The notes below the pieces were generated by a model, which searched no databases, had not been told where the DNA came from, and saw only the letters and a list, made by a program, of their open reading frames with translations. From Pseudorhodobacter aquimaris (GTDB taxonomy: Bacteria; Pseudomonadota; Alphaproteobacteria; Rhodobacterales; Rhodobacteraceae), in the NCBI RefSeq assembly GCF_001202025.1, contig NZ_LGHS01000004.1, positions 1-64,000 of the forward strand: a DNA stretch of 64,000 nucleotides. Reading direction: 5' to 3'. The position numbers were made by a program, and so were the translations under genes. This document shows, piece after piece, positions 27,614 through 37,118 of the stretch; position 1 is the stretch's first letter; every line of letters starts with the position of its first letter.

Positions 27614-29938
27614 TCACTCGCCGTAGGGCACCCAGATCGTCTTCACCTCGGTCGCCGCGCGCAGGAAGGGCCGCCCCTCGGCATTGGTCCAATCGGTGGC
27701 CATACCATTGTTCACCCATGTGCGTTTCAGGTTGCCTGCGGCCTCACGCTCTACCACCTCTGACAGGGGTTTTGCGCCAAAGCACCAGATGGCATTCACG
27801 CCCAGATGCGCGGCCAGCGGTTTCGTCAGTCCCTCATGCGGGCCGGTCACGATGTTGACTACGCCCCCCGGCACGTCAGATGTATCAAGTATTTGGTAAA
27901 AATCCGTGGCCGCCAGCGGATAAGCCCCAGACGGCACCAGAACGCAAGTGTTGCCCATCGCAATCGCAGGGGCCATCAGGCTGATCATCCCCAAAAGCGG
28001 GGCCTCATCAGGACAGATCGCACCGATCACACCGCAAGGCTCATTCATCGCCATGGCCACGCCGCGGATCGGGACCGATTTCACCGCACCATCAAATTTA
28101 TCGGCCCAAGCGGCATAGCTAAAGAGCCGCGCGATGCTGGCCACTACCTCTTCGGTGCCGGATTTTCCGGTCATATCCTTTAAGCGGGTGGCAAATTCCT
28201 CGGCGCGTGCCGAGAGGTTCTCGGCGATATAATACAAGATCTGCGCGCGCAGATGTGCCGAGGCCTTGCCCCAGCCCTTTGCGCCATGCGCGGCCTCAAC
28301 CGCGTTGCGGATATCCTTGCGATTGCCAAGGCCCGCATGCCCCAGAAGCTTGCGCTTGGGCGACCAGACCGCGCGCGAATAGCCACTATCGGGCCGCGCC
28401 TGTTTGCCGCCGATATAGAGCTTGGCGGTACGGTCCAGACCCGACACCTCGGGCTTTGCCGGTTCCGCCACGGCCGCAACGGGGCGCAGCGCCCGCTTGG
28501 TCTCTTTAGGCCGCAGATAGGCCAGCAAACCTTCCCAGCCACCCTCACGGCCAAAGCCGCTTTCACGCATCCCGCCAAAGCCTGCGGCGGCGTCAAACAT
28601 ATTGCTGCCGTTGATCCAGACAACACCGGCCTTGACCTTGGGGGCCATGTCCAGCGCAAGGTTGAGGTTCTCGGTCCAGATGCTGGCAGCAAGCCCGTAG
28701 CGGCTGTTATTGGCCAGCTCCACCGCCTCGGACGGCGTGCGGAAGGTCATGGAGACCAGAACCGGCCCAAAGATTTCCTCTTGCATCAAGGGGGAGGCCG
28801 CACCAAGGCCGGTGATCAGCGTCGGCGGGTAAAAGCAACCCTCGGGGCAGGGGATCTGGTATTTCTCACCCTCGCTGGCATCGACCATCGCGGTGATTTG
28901 CGCCAGTTGCACCGGGTCCACGACCGCGCCCACGTCGATGCATTTATCCATCGGATCGCCAATGCGCAGCCCGTCCATCCGTGCGCGCAGCTTGGCGTGG
29001 AACCGTTCCGCCACGCCCTCTTGTACCAAGAGCCGCGAACCGGCACAGCACACCTGCCCGCCGTTGAACCAGATTGCATCGACGAGGCCCTCGACGGCGG
29101 AATCCAGATCGGCATCGTCAAAGACGATATAGGGGGATTTCCCGCCCAGCTCCAATGTCAGCGCCTTGCCCGTACCCGCCGTGGCCGCACGGATCTTGCG
29201 CCCCACCTCGGTAGAGCCGGTAAAGGCGATCTTGTTGACATCCGGATGATCGACCAGCGCCGCCCCTGTCGCCCCATCGCCGGTTACCACGTTCAGCACA
29301 CCGGCGGGCAGGCCCGCCTCACGGCTGATCTGCGCAAACAAAAGCGCGGTAAGGGGGGTATATTCGGCAGGTTTCAGCACCACGGTATTGCCGGCTGCCA
29401 GCGCAGGTGCCACCTTCCATGCAAGCATCAACAGCGGGAAGTTCCACGGGATAACCGCACCGCAAACGCCCAAAGGCTCCATCTCCGGCTGCTCGGATGC
29501 CAACAGTTGTGCCAGCCCCGCGTGATAATAGAAATGCCGCGCCACCAGCGGGATGTCGATATCGCGCGCCTCTCGGATCGGCTTGCCATTGTCCAGCGTT
29601 TCAGTCACTGCCAGCAAGCGGCTGTGCTTTTGCACCAATCGCGCCAGCGCATAAAGATAGGCCGCGCGCTTGTGCCCCGGCAGACGCGCCCATTTGGGCT
29701 GGGCCTTGCGGGCGGCTGTGACGGCGGCATCGATATCCTCGGCGGTGCCTTGGGTGACTTGGGCCAATGCGGTGCCGGTCGCGGGATTTTTGGTGACAAA
29801 GCCGTCAGCCGGATCGGTGAGTTTGCCATTGATCCAATGGCCAAATGGCGCGTTTTGCGTGATCCACGCCATTGCTTCAGTGCCGGATTCGGGGGCGGGT
29901 CCATAGGACATGGAATTAAAAATCTCTTTGACGGTCAT
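27614..29938 (-). CDS. Two-domain aldehyde dehydrogenase of the ALDH16 type
   Basis: The product oxidises an aldehyde with NAD(P). From the ATG at 29938 it is 774 residues. The N-terminal domain is a complete ALDH with the general base E263 (LELGGK) and nucleophile C297 in GQVCCAG. After about residue 500 a second ALDH-like domain follows (LYIGGKQARPDSG..., GVIGAICPDEAPLLG, VVNIVTG). It lacks the catalytic Cys and ends early. This is the architecture of ALDH16, known from animals and from the marine bacterium Loktanella. A start further up would run into deoC. It follows deoC by 4 bases, so acetaldehyde from DeoC is a plausible substrate (inference). Confidence 0.92.
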   Translation of the reverse strand: MTVKEIFNSMSYGPAPESGTEAMAWITQNAPFGHWINGKLTDPADGFVTKNPATGTALAQVTQGTAEDIDAAVTAARKAQPKWARLPGHKRAAYLYALARLVQKHSRLLAVTETLDNGKPIREARDIDIPLVARHFYYHAGLAQLLASEQPEMEPLGVCGAVIPWNFPLLMLAWKVAPALAAGNTVVLKPAEYTPLTALLFAQISREAGLPAGVLNVVTGDGATGAALVDHPDVNKIAFTGSTEVGRKIRAATAGTGKALTLELGGKSPYIVFDDADLDSAVEGLVDAIWFNGGQVCCAGSRLLVQEGVAERFHAKLRARMDGLRIGDPMDKCIDVGAVVDPVQLAQITAMVDASEGEKYQIPCPEGCFYPPTLITGLGAASPLMQEEIFGPVLVSMTFRTPSEAVELANNSRYGLAASIWTENLNLALDMAPKVKAGVVWINGSNMFDAAAGFGGMRESGFGREGGWEGLLAYLRPKETKRALRPVAAVAEPAKPEVSGLDRTAKLYIGGKQARPDSGYSRAVWSPKRKLLGHAGLGNRKDIRNAVEAAHGAKGWGKASAHLRAQILYYIAENLSARAEEFATRLKDMTGKSGTEEVVASIARLFSYAAWADKFDGAVKSVPIRGVAMAMNEPCGVIGAICPDEAPLLGMISLMAPAIAMGNTCVLVPSGAYPLAATDFYQILDTSDVPGGVVNIVTGPHEGLTKPLAAHLGVNAIWCFGAKPLSEVVEREAAGNLKRTWVNNGMATDWTNAEGRPFLRAATEVKTIWVPYGE

Positions 29939-29942
29939 GGTG

Positions 29943-30995
29943 TTATCCCATCGCATGGCGGTTGGCGGCGGAATAGGCGCCGGTGACGTGATGTTCCAGC
30001 TGCCGCTCGATATCGCCCAAAAGCGATGAGGCGCCGAAACGGAACAGATCGGGCTGGACCCATGGCAGGCCCAGCTCATCGCGCATCAGCGACAGGTACA
30101 CCAGCGCATCCTTGGCCTTGGAGATCCCGCCCGCAGGTTTATAGCCGACCTTGATGCCGGTCCGGTCGTGGTAGTCGCGGATGGCGCGGATCATGGTCAG
30201 GGTGACGGGCAGCGTGGCGTTTACCGGCTCTTTGCCCGTTGAGGTCTTGATGAAATCGGCCCCCGCCATCATGCAGACATATGAGGCGCGGGCGACGTTG
30301 CGCAGGGTTCCCAGCTCTCCTGTGGCCAAAATCGCCTTCATATGGGCGGCACCGCAGGCCTCACGCATCTGGCGGGTCTCATCATAAAGCGCCTGCCAGT
30401 TTTGCGTCAGAACATGCCGACGAGAGATCACGATGTCGATTTCCCGTGCGCCGGCTGCGACGCTCTCGCCTATTTCGGCCAGACGCAGATGCAGGGGCGA
30501 TAACCCCGCCGGAAAGCCGGTAGAGACCGCCGCGACAGGTATCCCCGACCCTTCAAGCGCGCGGACAGCCGTTTCGACCATGTCGTGATAAACGCAGACC
30601 GCGCCCACGGTCAGCCCCTCCATCCCCAAGGCTGCCAACAGATCGGCGCGGACGGGGTGGCGGGCCTTGGCACAAAGGCGCTGTACGCGGCCCCTAGTAT
30701 CATCGCCCGAAAGCGTGGTCAGATCGATGCAGGAAATCGCCTTGCACAGCCATGCCGCCTGATAGTCCTTTTTGACCGACCGGCGTCCGGGCAAGCTGGC
30801 CGCACGGCGCTCAATCGCGGATGTATTGGCCTGCACGCCCGCCACCCAATCGAGATCAAGCGGCATGCCCTCATTGCGGGCATGGGTAAGCTGCGGCAGG
30901 TTTTGCGTCTTGGTTGGGGTGATGGTTTGCACGGGGGCCTCCGACTGCACCGATCCGCCAAAGGTCGCATGCAAACCGGCAAACGGCAAGGGCAC
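29943..30995 (-). CDS. deoC: Deoxyribose-phosphate aldolase
   Basis: DeoC splits 2-deoxyribose 5-phosphate into glyceraldehyde 3-phosphate and acetaldehyde during deoxynucleoside catabolism. The protein is of the longer, DERA-like type: DLDWVAGVQ, then IDLTTLSGDDT. The Schiff-base Lys is in DFIKTSTGK, and the second Lys in VGYKPAGGI. A GTG directly abutting the mrpG stop (TAAGTG) gives 350 residues. An ATG at 30869 would give a 308-residue protein aligned with the usual DERA start. It is followed by ALDH16 and preceded without a gap by the Mrp operon, so it may be transcribed from that operon. Confidence 0.93.
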   Translation of the reverse strand: MPLPFAGLHATFGGSVQSEAPVQTITPTKTQNLPQLTHARNEGMPLDLDWVAGVQANTSAIERRAASLPGRRSVKKDYQAAWLCKAISCIDLTTLSGDDTRGRVQRLCAKARHPVRADLLAALGMEGLTVGAVCVYHDMVETAVRALEGSGIPVAAVSTGFPAGLSPLHLRLAEIGESVAAGAREIDIVISRRHVLTQNWQALYDETRQMREACGAAHMKAILATGELGTLRNVARASYVCMMAGADFIKTSTGKEPVNATLPVTLTMIRAIRDYHDRTGIKVGYKPAGGISKAKDALVYLSLMRDELGLPWVQPDLFRFGASSLLGDIERQLEHHVTGAYSAANRHAMG

Positions 30996-31394
30996 TTAGC
31001 GGCGCGGGGTGTCCCGTGTCATGACCGGTTCCATCTCTTTGGCTTCATCCTCAAAGGTGGCCCAATCATCGGGGGTGCCGGTGTCGGGCAGGGTTTCCTG
31101 ATCGCGGAAACGGTGCAGATGGGCCTTGGCGATGAAATTCGCGGTAATCGGCGCGGTCAACAACAAGAACATGGTGATCATCAGCTCATGCCAGCTCAGC
31201 CGACCCTGAAACAACAGGAAATACAGCATTGAGGCCAGCAGTGTACTGCCAACGCCCAAGGTCGTGGCCTTGGTCGGCGCATGCAGCCGCGTCATGGTAT
31301 CAGGCAGCTTCAGCAGGCCAAAACTGCCGACCAGCCCGAAAACACCTGCGGCAACCAGCAAAACGGATACGATGATTTCGGAGAGTAAGCTCAT
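30996..31394 (-). CDS. mrpG: Mrp-type cation/proton antiporter subunit G
   Basis: MrpG (MnhG/PhaG) is a small membrane subunit of the multi-protein Na+(K+)/H+ antiporter. The ATG at 31394 gives 132 residues with three membrane helices. It has the family signatures FGLLKLPDTMTRLHAPTKATTLG and LLTAPITANFIAKAHLH; each is a continuous conserved stretch at about residues 25-47 and 85-101. The tail is acidic. It is the last subunit gene of the operon, 10 bases after mrpF. Confidence 0.94.
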   Translation of the reverse strand: MSLLSEIIVSVLLVAAGVFGLVGSFGLLKLPDTMTRLHAPTKATTLGVGSTLLASMLYFLLFQGRLSWHELMITMFLLLTAPITANFIAKAHLHRFRDQETLPDTGTPDDWATFEDEAKEMEPVMTRDTPRR

Positions 31395-31404
31395 GACAGC
31401 CCCC

Positions 31405-31674
31405 TTATTCGATGATGTCGCCGCGCAGGATGAATTTGCAATAGGCCACGGTGGAGACAAACCCCGTCATGGCAAAGAGCAAAGCCGCCTCAAAATACAC
31501 GCCGGAATGGGTGGAAATGCCGTAAAGGATGAAAATGGCGATGATATTGATCACCATCGTATCAAGCGCCAGAACACGATCCACCACGCCCGGAGCGCGG
31601 AAAATGCGGTAGAGGTTGAACAAAAGCGCAATGCCGAAACAGGCAAAGGCAAAGATCAAGGCATATTGGATCAT
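31405..31674 (-). CDS. mrpF: Mrp-type antiporter subunit F
   Basis: MrpF (MnhF/PhaF) is an 89-residue, three-helix subunit of the Mrp complex. The motif FRAPGVVDRVLALDTMVIN, in which the Asp residues are conserved in the family, is at about residues 29-47. It overlaps the mrpE stop by 4 bases and precedes mrpG. The length is normal. Confidence 0.94.
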   Translation of the reverse strand: MIQYALIFAFACFGIALLFNLYRIFRAPGVVDRVLALDTMVINIIAIFILYGISTHSGVYFEAALLFAMTGFVSTVAYCKFILRGDIIE

Positions 31675-32162
31675 TCGAATATCCTCATCAAACGGGCTTC
31701 ATATCTGGTCTTGATCTCATCACGGACGGAGTCAGGATCAGGTGCATGCAGACAATGTACCAAAAGCGCGCGGCCGTCGCCCGACATATCGGCGGTGACA
31801 GTGCCCGGCGTCATGGTAATGGTGCCGGCCAGCACGGTGATGGCCTCGGGGGTGCGCAACTCCAGCGGGACGGTGATCCATGTGGATTGCAGCTTCTTGT
31901 TGGGGGTGAACAGGACGATCCCGGCAACGATGAAATTGGATTTCACGATATCATAAAGCACGATCAGCACATAGCCGATGATCGCCGCTGGATTGCGCAG
32001 GATCGGACGGTCGGGCCAATAGGGGGCCGTCATCATCGGGATGATGATGCCAAGGATCAGCGCGAAAACCAGCGAGCCCAGCTTGTATTCATTGACCAAA
32101 AGCAACCATGAGATCACCAAGAGCAGCGTCAGATAGGGGTGGGGGAAAAGCTTGCGCAGCAT
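31671..32162 (-). CDS. mrpE: Mrp-type antiporter subunit E
   Basis: MrpE (MnhE/PhaE) is a 163-residue membrane subunit with two N-terminal helices (LTLLLVISWLLLVNEYKLGS). A cytoplasmic domain follows with LRTPEAITVLAGTITMTPGTV, the typical family segment at about residues 110-130. It is separated from mrpD by 4 bases and overlaps mrpF, consistent with one operon and fixed stoichiometry. Confidence 0.94.
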   Translation of the reverse strand: MLRKLFPHPYLTLLLVISWLLLVNEYKLGSLVFALILGIIIPMMTAPYWPDRPILRNPAAIIGYVLIVLYDIVKSNFIVAGIVLFTPNKKLQSTWITVPLELRTPEAITVLAGTITMTPGTVTADMSGDGRALLVHCLHAPDPDSVRDEIKTRYEARLMRIFE

Positions 32163-32166
32163 CGGC

Positions 32167-33681
32167 CTACTCCTTTACCGCTGGAAGAACAGCATCGATA
32201 TAAGCCGCCCGGTCAAACAGCTCGGCGCTGGTTTCACCCAGCCAGTCGGTTACCGGCCCGGCCATCACGGTCAGGGCCACAAGACCCGCCAGTAGGGCAA
32301 AGACCATAGCAAAGGCCAACCCCTCGGGCTTGTCCTCGGGGCGGGCCTGACCTGTGGTGGTGGCATAGGCCTTCCAGAACACTTGTGAACCGGCGCGCGA
32401 GAAGCCGACGATGGTGATCAGCGAGGTGATCAGGATCGCGGTCCAGATCATCGCCATATCCGGCCCGCGTGTGGCGTCCATCACCAACAGCTTGCCCAAA
32501 AAGCCCGAGAGCGGCGGCATACCCGCCATGGCAATCGCCCCGGCAAAGAAAAGCGCCGAAAGCAGCCCATGCTGGGCAAAGGGCGGGAAAGATCCGCGGG
32601 TGGTATCGGTGCCGCGACGGTCCTGGACCATATCAACGATCAGGAACAGGGCGGCTGTGGCAAGCGTCGAATGGATCATATAGTAAAGGGCGGCACTCAT
32701 CGCCTCGGGGGTGAATTGCGATATTGCGATAAACAACGTCCCCATTGACCCGATGGCGGCAAAGGCCACCAGCCGTGCCAGCCCCGTGGCCCCCATCACG
32801 CCCACCGCGCCCACGACCAGCGTGACAAGTGCCGCCGGCAGCAACAGATCGGCAAAGAACATGCCGGTTGCGGGCGTATCTGGCGGAAAGATCAGCGTAT
32901 AAACGCGGATCACGGCATAGGCACCCACCTTGGTCATCACCGCAAAGAGGGCGGCGACCGGGCCGGGCGCAAAGCTATAGGTCGCGGGCAGCCAGAATTG
33001 TAGCGGCACCAGCGCGCCTTTGACCGCAAAGACCAACAAAAGCAACACCGCACCGACACGCATCAAAGCGGCGTCACCGGGTGGAAGCTCCCCCATCTTT
33101 ACCGCCAGATCGGCCATGTTCAACGTGCCCATCACCGAATAAACCGTGGCCAGCGCGAACAAAAACAGGGTCGAGCCGACAAGGTTGAAGGCAACATATT
33201 GCACGCCGGCCTTGAGCCGCTTTGCCCCGCCGCCATGGATCATCAGACCGTAGCTTGCGATCAAGAGCACCTCAAAGAATACAAAGAGGTTAAAGGCATC
33301 CCCCGTCAGAAAGGCGCCAAAGAGGCCCATGAGCTGAAACTGGAACAAGGCGTGGAAATGGTTGCCGCGGGCGTCCCAACTGGTGCCGATGGCGTATAGC
33401 TGTACCAAAAGCGCCAAAATCGCGGTCAGGGCGACCATCATCGCCGACAGCCGGTCCAGCACCAATACAATGCCAAAGGGCGCATCCCAATTGCCGAGGA
33501 AATAGACCTCTGGCGGGTTGGTCGCGGCGGTATAAAGCAGCATCAAGGAGATGCCGACCAAAACCACGGTGCCACAGGTCGAAAAGATCCGCTGCAATGA
33601 TAGATCGTGGCGCATCACCAAAACAATGAAGGGGGCCAGCAGGGCCGGCAAAATGACGGGGGCGATGATCCAATGGTTCAT
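32167..33681 (-). CDS. mrpD: Mrp-type antiporter subunit D
   Basis: MrpD (MnhD/PhaD) is homologous to the proton-pumping ND2/ND4/ND5 subunits of complex I. The 504-residue protein has about 14 hydrophobic segments, the proton_antipo_M domain with VFFEVLLIASYGL (the conserved Glu in TM5), and KGALVPLQFWLPATYSFAPGPVAALFAVMTKVGAY with its conserved Lys residues. It overlaps mrpC by 4 bases. Confidence 0.95.
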   Translation of the reverse strand: MNHWIIAPVILPALLAPFIVLVMRHDLSLQRIFSTCGTVVLVGISLMLLYTAATNPPEVYFLGNWDAPFGIVLVLDRLSAMMVALTAILALLVQLYAIGTSWDARGNHFHALFQFQLMGLFGAFLTGDAFNLFVFFEVLLIASYGLMIHGGGAKRLKAGVQYVAFNLVGSTLFLFALATVYSVMGTLNMADLAVKMGELPPGDAALMRVGAVLLLLVFAVKGALVPLQFWLPATYSFAPGPVAALFAVMTKVGAYAVIRVYTLIFPPDTPATGMFFADLLLPAALVTLVVGAVGVMGATGLARLVAFAAIGSMGTLFIAISQFTPEAMSAALYYMIHSTLATAALFLIVDMVQDRRGTDTTRGSFPPFAQHGLLSALFFAGAIAMAGMPPLSGFLGKLLVMDATRGPDMAMIWTAILITSLITIVGFSRAGSQVFWKAYATTTGQARPEDKPEGLAFAMVFALLAGLVALTVMAGPVTDWLGETSAELFDRAAYIDAVLPAVKE

Positions 33682-34049
33682 TTCGCGCCCTCCTTATCTT
33701 CATCCGAGCCTTCATCGGATGTCTCGTCATCCTCCATCGCGATGTAATCGTCGCCGGTTTCCAAAAAGGACCCCAGCGCCATCATCACGATCAGGGCCGT
33801 CATGCCAAAGCTGATAACGATCGCGGTCAGCACCAAGGCCTGTGTCAGCGGATCGGTATAACCCGCCGCACCTTCGGATATGATGCCGGGCAGGCCGATC
33901 GCCAAGCGCCCCGAGGCAAAGATAAAGACGTTCACCGCATAGGACAGCACCGCCAGCCCGACGATCACCGGAAAGGTGCGTTTGCGCAGGATCAGATACA
34001 ACCCGCAAGCAGTCAACATTCCCACGGCAGAGGCTACTAGAAGTTCCAT
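33678..34049 (-). CDS. mrpC: Mrp-type antiporter subunit C
   Basis: MrpC (MnhC/PhaC) is homologous to NuoK of complex I. The ATG at 34049, overlapping the mrpA stop, gives a 123-residue protein with three helices and the conserved DPLTQALVLTAIVISFGMTALIVMM region at about residues 68-92. The C-terminus is a long acidic tail, about 30 residues rich in Glu and Asp, which is not part of the core fold. A start 11 codons earlier is possible but would run inside mrpA. Confidence 0.92.
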   Translation of the reverse strand: MELLVASAVGMLTACGLYLILRKRTFPVIVGLAVLSYAVNVFIFASGRLAIGLPGIISEGAAGYTDPLTQALVLTAIVISFGMTALIVMMALGSFLETGDDYIAMEDDETSDEGSDEDKEGAK

Positions 34050-34050
34050 A

Positions 34051-36906
34051 TCAGTGTGCCCCCTCGGTTTTCTCATCTTCATCGGGCTGGATATCGAATG
34101 GCTCGATATTCACGGTTTCACCGGCCCGGATCGCGATCCGGCTGATAGAGGCAAGCGCAAGCATCACCGCACCAACCACCGTCAGGAAAACGCCCAGATC
34201 AAATATCGCGGCGGTCGCAAGCTCGAACTTCTCGATGAAAGGCAGCTTGAAGTAACCGAAGTTGGAGGTCAGGAACGGCCGCGCCGCAAACCACGAGCCG
34301 ACGCCGCAAAGCCCCGCGATCGTCACGCCCCAGCCAATCAGCGCGTGGTAATCAATCCGTTGCCGTGCAGCGGCCCAGCCATAGCCCGAGGCCATATATT
34401 GCATGATCGTCGCAATCGCCACGACAAGCCCCGCAATAAACCCGCCGCCCGGCTCATTATGGCCGCGCAAGAAAATATACACCCCGACGAGGATCGCAAT
34501 CGGCAGGATCATCCGCGTTGCCACCACCAGCATCAAGGGGTGCCGGTCGCCCGCGCGTTTCTGATCCGGGACCCAGGCCAGCAGCCGGTCATTGGCCGGA
34601 CCGCCACGCAGCAGCGCCTCGACCAGCGCGTAAATCACAAGGCCTGCGACGCCCAGAACGGTGATTTCACCAAAGGTATCATACCCCCGAAAATCGACGA
34701 GGATCACATTGACCACATTGGTCCCGCCGCCGCCGGGCTTGGAGTTCGCAAGGTGGAAATCCGAAATCGTCGGAAAGGCGAAATCGCGCATCATCAGGCC
34801 ATAAATCAGCGCGCCAATACCCAGCCCCGCCATGGCCGCGATCAACCCGTCACGCCCACGCCGCCCTGCGGTGCTTTCAACCGGGCTTTCTTTGGGCAGG
34901 AAGTTCAGCGCCAGCAACAGCAGCATGACGGTCGCAACCTCAACGCTGATCTGGGTCAGGGCCAGATCCGGTGCCGAAAGATACACAAACCCGACCGAGA
35001 CCATCAACCCGATCACACCCACCAGCACCAGCGCTAGCAAACGGTTGCGATGGAAGGTGAACAGCGAAACCGTCGCCCCCATCAACAACAGCCAGCCGAT
35101 AAAGGGAACCGCGCCGATCGGGGTCATCGCCCGCGTGCCTGCACTATGGGTGCCGCTGGCATAGGCGAAATACCCCGCCAGCAGGATGGTGACCGTCGCA
35201 ATCGCGGCATAGCGTGCAAAGGAGCCGTCATGCATCTTGTCGGTGATGTTGCGCGACAGACGGGCAAAAGGCTCCATCAACCCGTCAAAGATCGCCTTCG
35301 CCTCGGGCCGCGGGGTGGACAGCCAGATCGCATCCAAAGGCCGGTGCAAGGCCAGCAACAGCGCGCCTGCCGCCACCGCGATCACGGACATCCACAGCGC
35401 GGGCACAAAGCCGTGCCAATGGCTGATGTAAACCTCGGCCTCGCCACCGATCACAGCGCCCGCCGTGGTGCGGATCAACTCGCCAACCGTGGTCATCGGC
35501 ATCACGCCAATCGCAATCACCAAACAGGCCAGAAGTGCCGGAGCCGCCCACATGCCAAAGCCCGGATCATGGGGCTTGGACGGGTAATCATCGCGCACCG
35601 GCCCAAGGAAGGTATGGGCGATCAGCCGGAAAGAATAGGCAACCGAGAACACCGCCCCGATGGTCGCCAGAACCGGCATCAGCCATGTGTTGCCCATCCA
35701 GAGGGTGTGCGACGCCTCCTCCAGCATCAGCTCTTTGGACAGAAACCCGTTGAGCGGCGGAATCCCCGCCATCGAAAGCGCGGTCACGCAAACGATGGTA
35801 AAGGTGATCGGCATCAGATGCCGCAGCCCGCCCAGACGTTTGATGTCGCGGGTGTGGGTTTCATGGTCCACGATCCCCGCGCTCATGAACAAAGCGGCCT
35901 TGAAGGTGGCGTGGTTGATGATGTGGAACACCGCAACCACCGCCGCCTCGGAGGTGCCAAAGCCCAAAAGCATGGTGATCAGGCCAAGGTGCGACACGGT
36001 CGAATAGGCCAGCAACGCCTTGAGATCATCCTTGAACAAGGCGATTTTGGCGGCCATCACCATGGTAATCAACCCGGTCGTGGCAACGATATAGAACCAC
36101 TCGGGCGTGCCGGCCAGAACCGGCCACATGCGCGCCATCAAGAACAGCCCCGCCTTTACCATGGTCGCAGAGTGAAGATAGGCCGAAACCGGCGTCGGGG
36201 CGGCCATCGCATGCGGCAACCAGAAATGGAACGGAAACTGCGCCGATTTGGTGAAAGCCCCGATCAGGATCAGGATCAGCGCGGGCAGATACCAGCCGGA
36301 GGCCTGAATCAGCTCTTTGTTTTCCAAAATCACCGTCAGATCATAGGAGCCCACGATACGGCCAAGGATCAGCATCCCCGCGATCATGGCAAGCCCGCCG
36401 GCCCCCGTTACCGTCAGCGCCATCCGCGCGCCCTGGCGCCCCTCGGGCAGGTGTTTCCAATAGCCGATCAACAGGAAAGAGGAAAGCGAGGTCAGCTCCC
36501 AGAAAACAAGCAAAAGCAATATGTTATCGGAAAGGACAATCCCGACCATCGCGCCTTGGAACATCAGCAAGTAGCTGTAAAACTGTCCCATCGGGTCCTT
36601 GGTCGACAAATAGAACCGCGCATAAAGGATGATCAGCAACCCGATCCCAAGGATCAGCCCCGCAAACAAAAGCCCCAGCCCATCAAGGAAAAATGTCGCA
36701 TTCAGCCCCAATACGGGCAGCCATTCAATCTGGGTGGTAATCACCTCTCCGCGCATCACAGCAGGGGCGTGCAGCAAAATGCCAAGTAACGCGAGTGCCG
36801 TCACCAGCCCTGTAACGGTGGCACAGGCATTACGCCCCGTGCGGATCAAAAGGCCGGGAAGCAATGCGCCAAGGAAGGGCAGTGCGGCGATCAGGGCAAG
36901 GGACAT
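34051..36906 (-). CDS. mrpA: Fused Mrp antiporter subunit A/B
   Basis: This 951-residue protein joins MrpA (ND5-like, about residues 1-770) to MrpB. It is a hallmark of group 2 Mrp (Pha-type) systems, which have six rather than seven genes. The MrpA part has LLLVFWELTSLSSFLLIGYW with the functional Glu, TKSAQFPFHFWLPHAMAAPTPVSAYLHSATMVKAG, and the C-terminal MrpA extension with DLALTQISVEVATVMLLLLAL. The MrpB part ends the protein with ILVGVYIFLRGHNEPGGGFIAGL. Each stretch is a continuous family signature. It heads the operon; upstream, TTGACA at 37003-36998 (minus strand) may be part of its promoter. The system couples cation export to proton entry for Na+ and pH tolerance. Confidence 0.95.
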   Translation of the reverse strand: MSLALIAALPFLGALLPGLLIRTGRNACATVTGLVTALALLGILLHAPAVMRGEVITTQIEWLPVLGLNATFFLDGLGLLFAGLILGIGLLIILYARFYLSTKDPMGQFYSYLLMFQGAMVGIVLSDNILLLLVFWELTSLSSFLLIGYWKHLPEGRQGARMALTVTGAGGLAMIAGMLILGRIVGSYDLTVILENKELIQASGWYLPALILILIGAFTKSAQFPFHFWLPHAMAAPTPVSAYLHSATMVKAGLFLMARMWPVLAGTPEWFYIVATTGLITMVMAAKIALFKDDLKALLAYSTVSHLGLITMLLGFGTSEAAVVAVFHIINHATFKAALFMSAGIVDHETHTRDIKRLGGLRHLMPITFTIVCVTALSMAGIPPLNGFLSKELMLEEASHTLWMGNTWLMPVLATIGAVFSVAYSFRLIAHTFLGPVRDDYPSKPHDPGFGMWAAPALLACLVIAIGVMPMTTVGELIRTTAGAVIGGEAEVYISHWHGFVPALWMSVIAVAAGALLLALHRPLDAIWLSTPRPEAKAIFDGLMEPFARLSRNITDKMHDGSFARYAAIATVTILLAGYFAYASGTHSAGTRAMTPIGAVPFIGWLLLMGATVSLFTFHRNRLLALVLVGVIGLMVSVGFVYLSAPDLALTQISVEVATVMLLLLALNFLPKESPVESTAGRRGRDGLIAAMAGLGIGALIYGLMMRDFAFPTISDFHLANSKPGGGGTNVVNVILVDFRGYDTFGEITVLGVAGLVIYALVEALLRGGPANDRLLAWVPDQKRAGDRHPLMLVVATRMILPIAILVGVYIFLRGHNEPGGGFIAGLVVAIATIMQYMASGYGWAAARQRIDYHALIGWGVTIAGLCGVGSWFAARPFLTSNFGYFKLPFIEKFELATAAIFDLGVFLTVVGAVMLALASISRIAIRAGETVNIEPFDIQPDEDEKTEGAH

Positions 36907-37118
36907 TGTTTGTTCCGTTCTTTGCTCGGGTCGTCAAATATGAAAATACGGCCACAAACCGCGTGACCGCTCTTTTACTGTGGGACCGCCGGCCTCCTGT
37001 CAAGCCAAACCGGAACCGAAAGCGGGCAAAACCAGAGTCGACACGTGGCCAGCCATGATTTTGCTTTGATAAAACCCGCATGACGGGCAAAGAGCGGGGG
37101 CGAGCGTATCCCAAAACA

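Noticed and set aside
28253-29986. Long open frame antisense to the ALDH16 gene
   Set aside because: It overlaps a strongly supported gene throughout and has no recognisable motif.
35050-36789. Long open frame (579 codons) antisense to the mrpA gene
   Set aside because: It lies fully inside a confident gene, is dominated by Gln, His, Arg and Pro, and shows no domain. It is a by-product of codon bias on the other strand.
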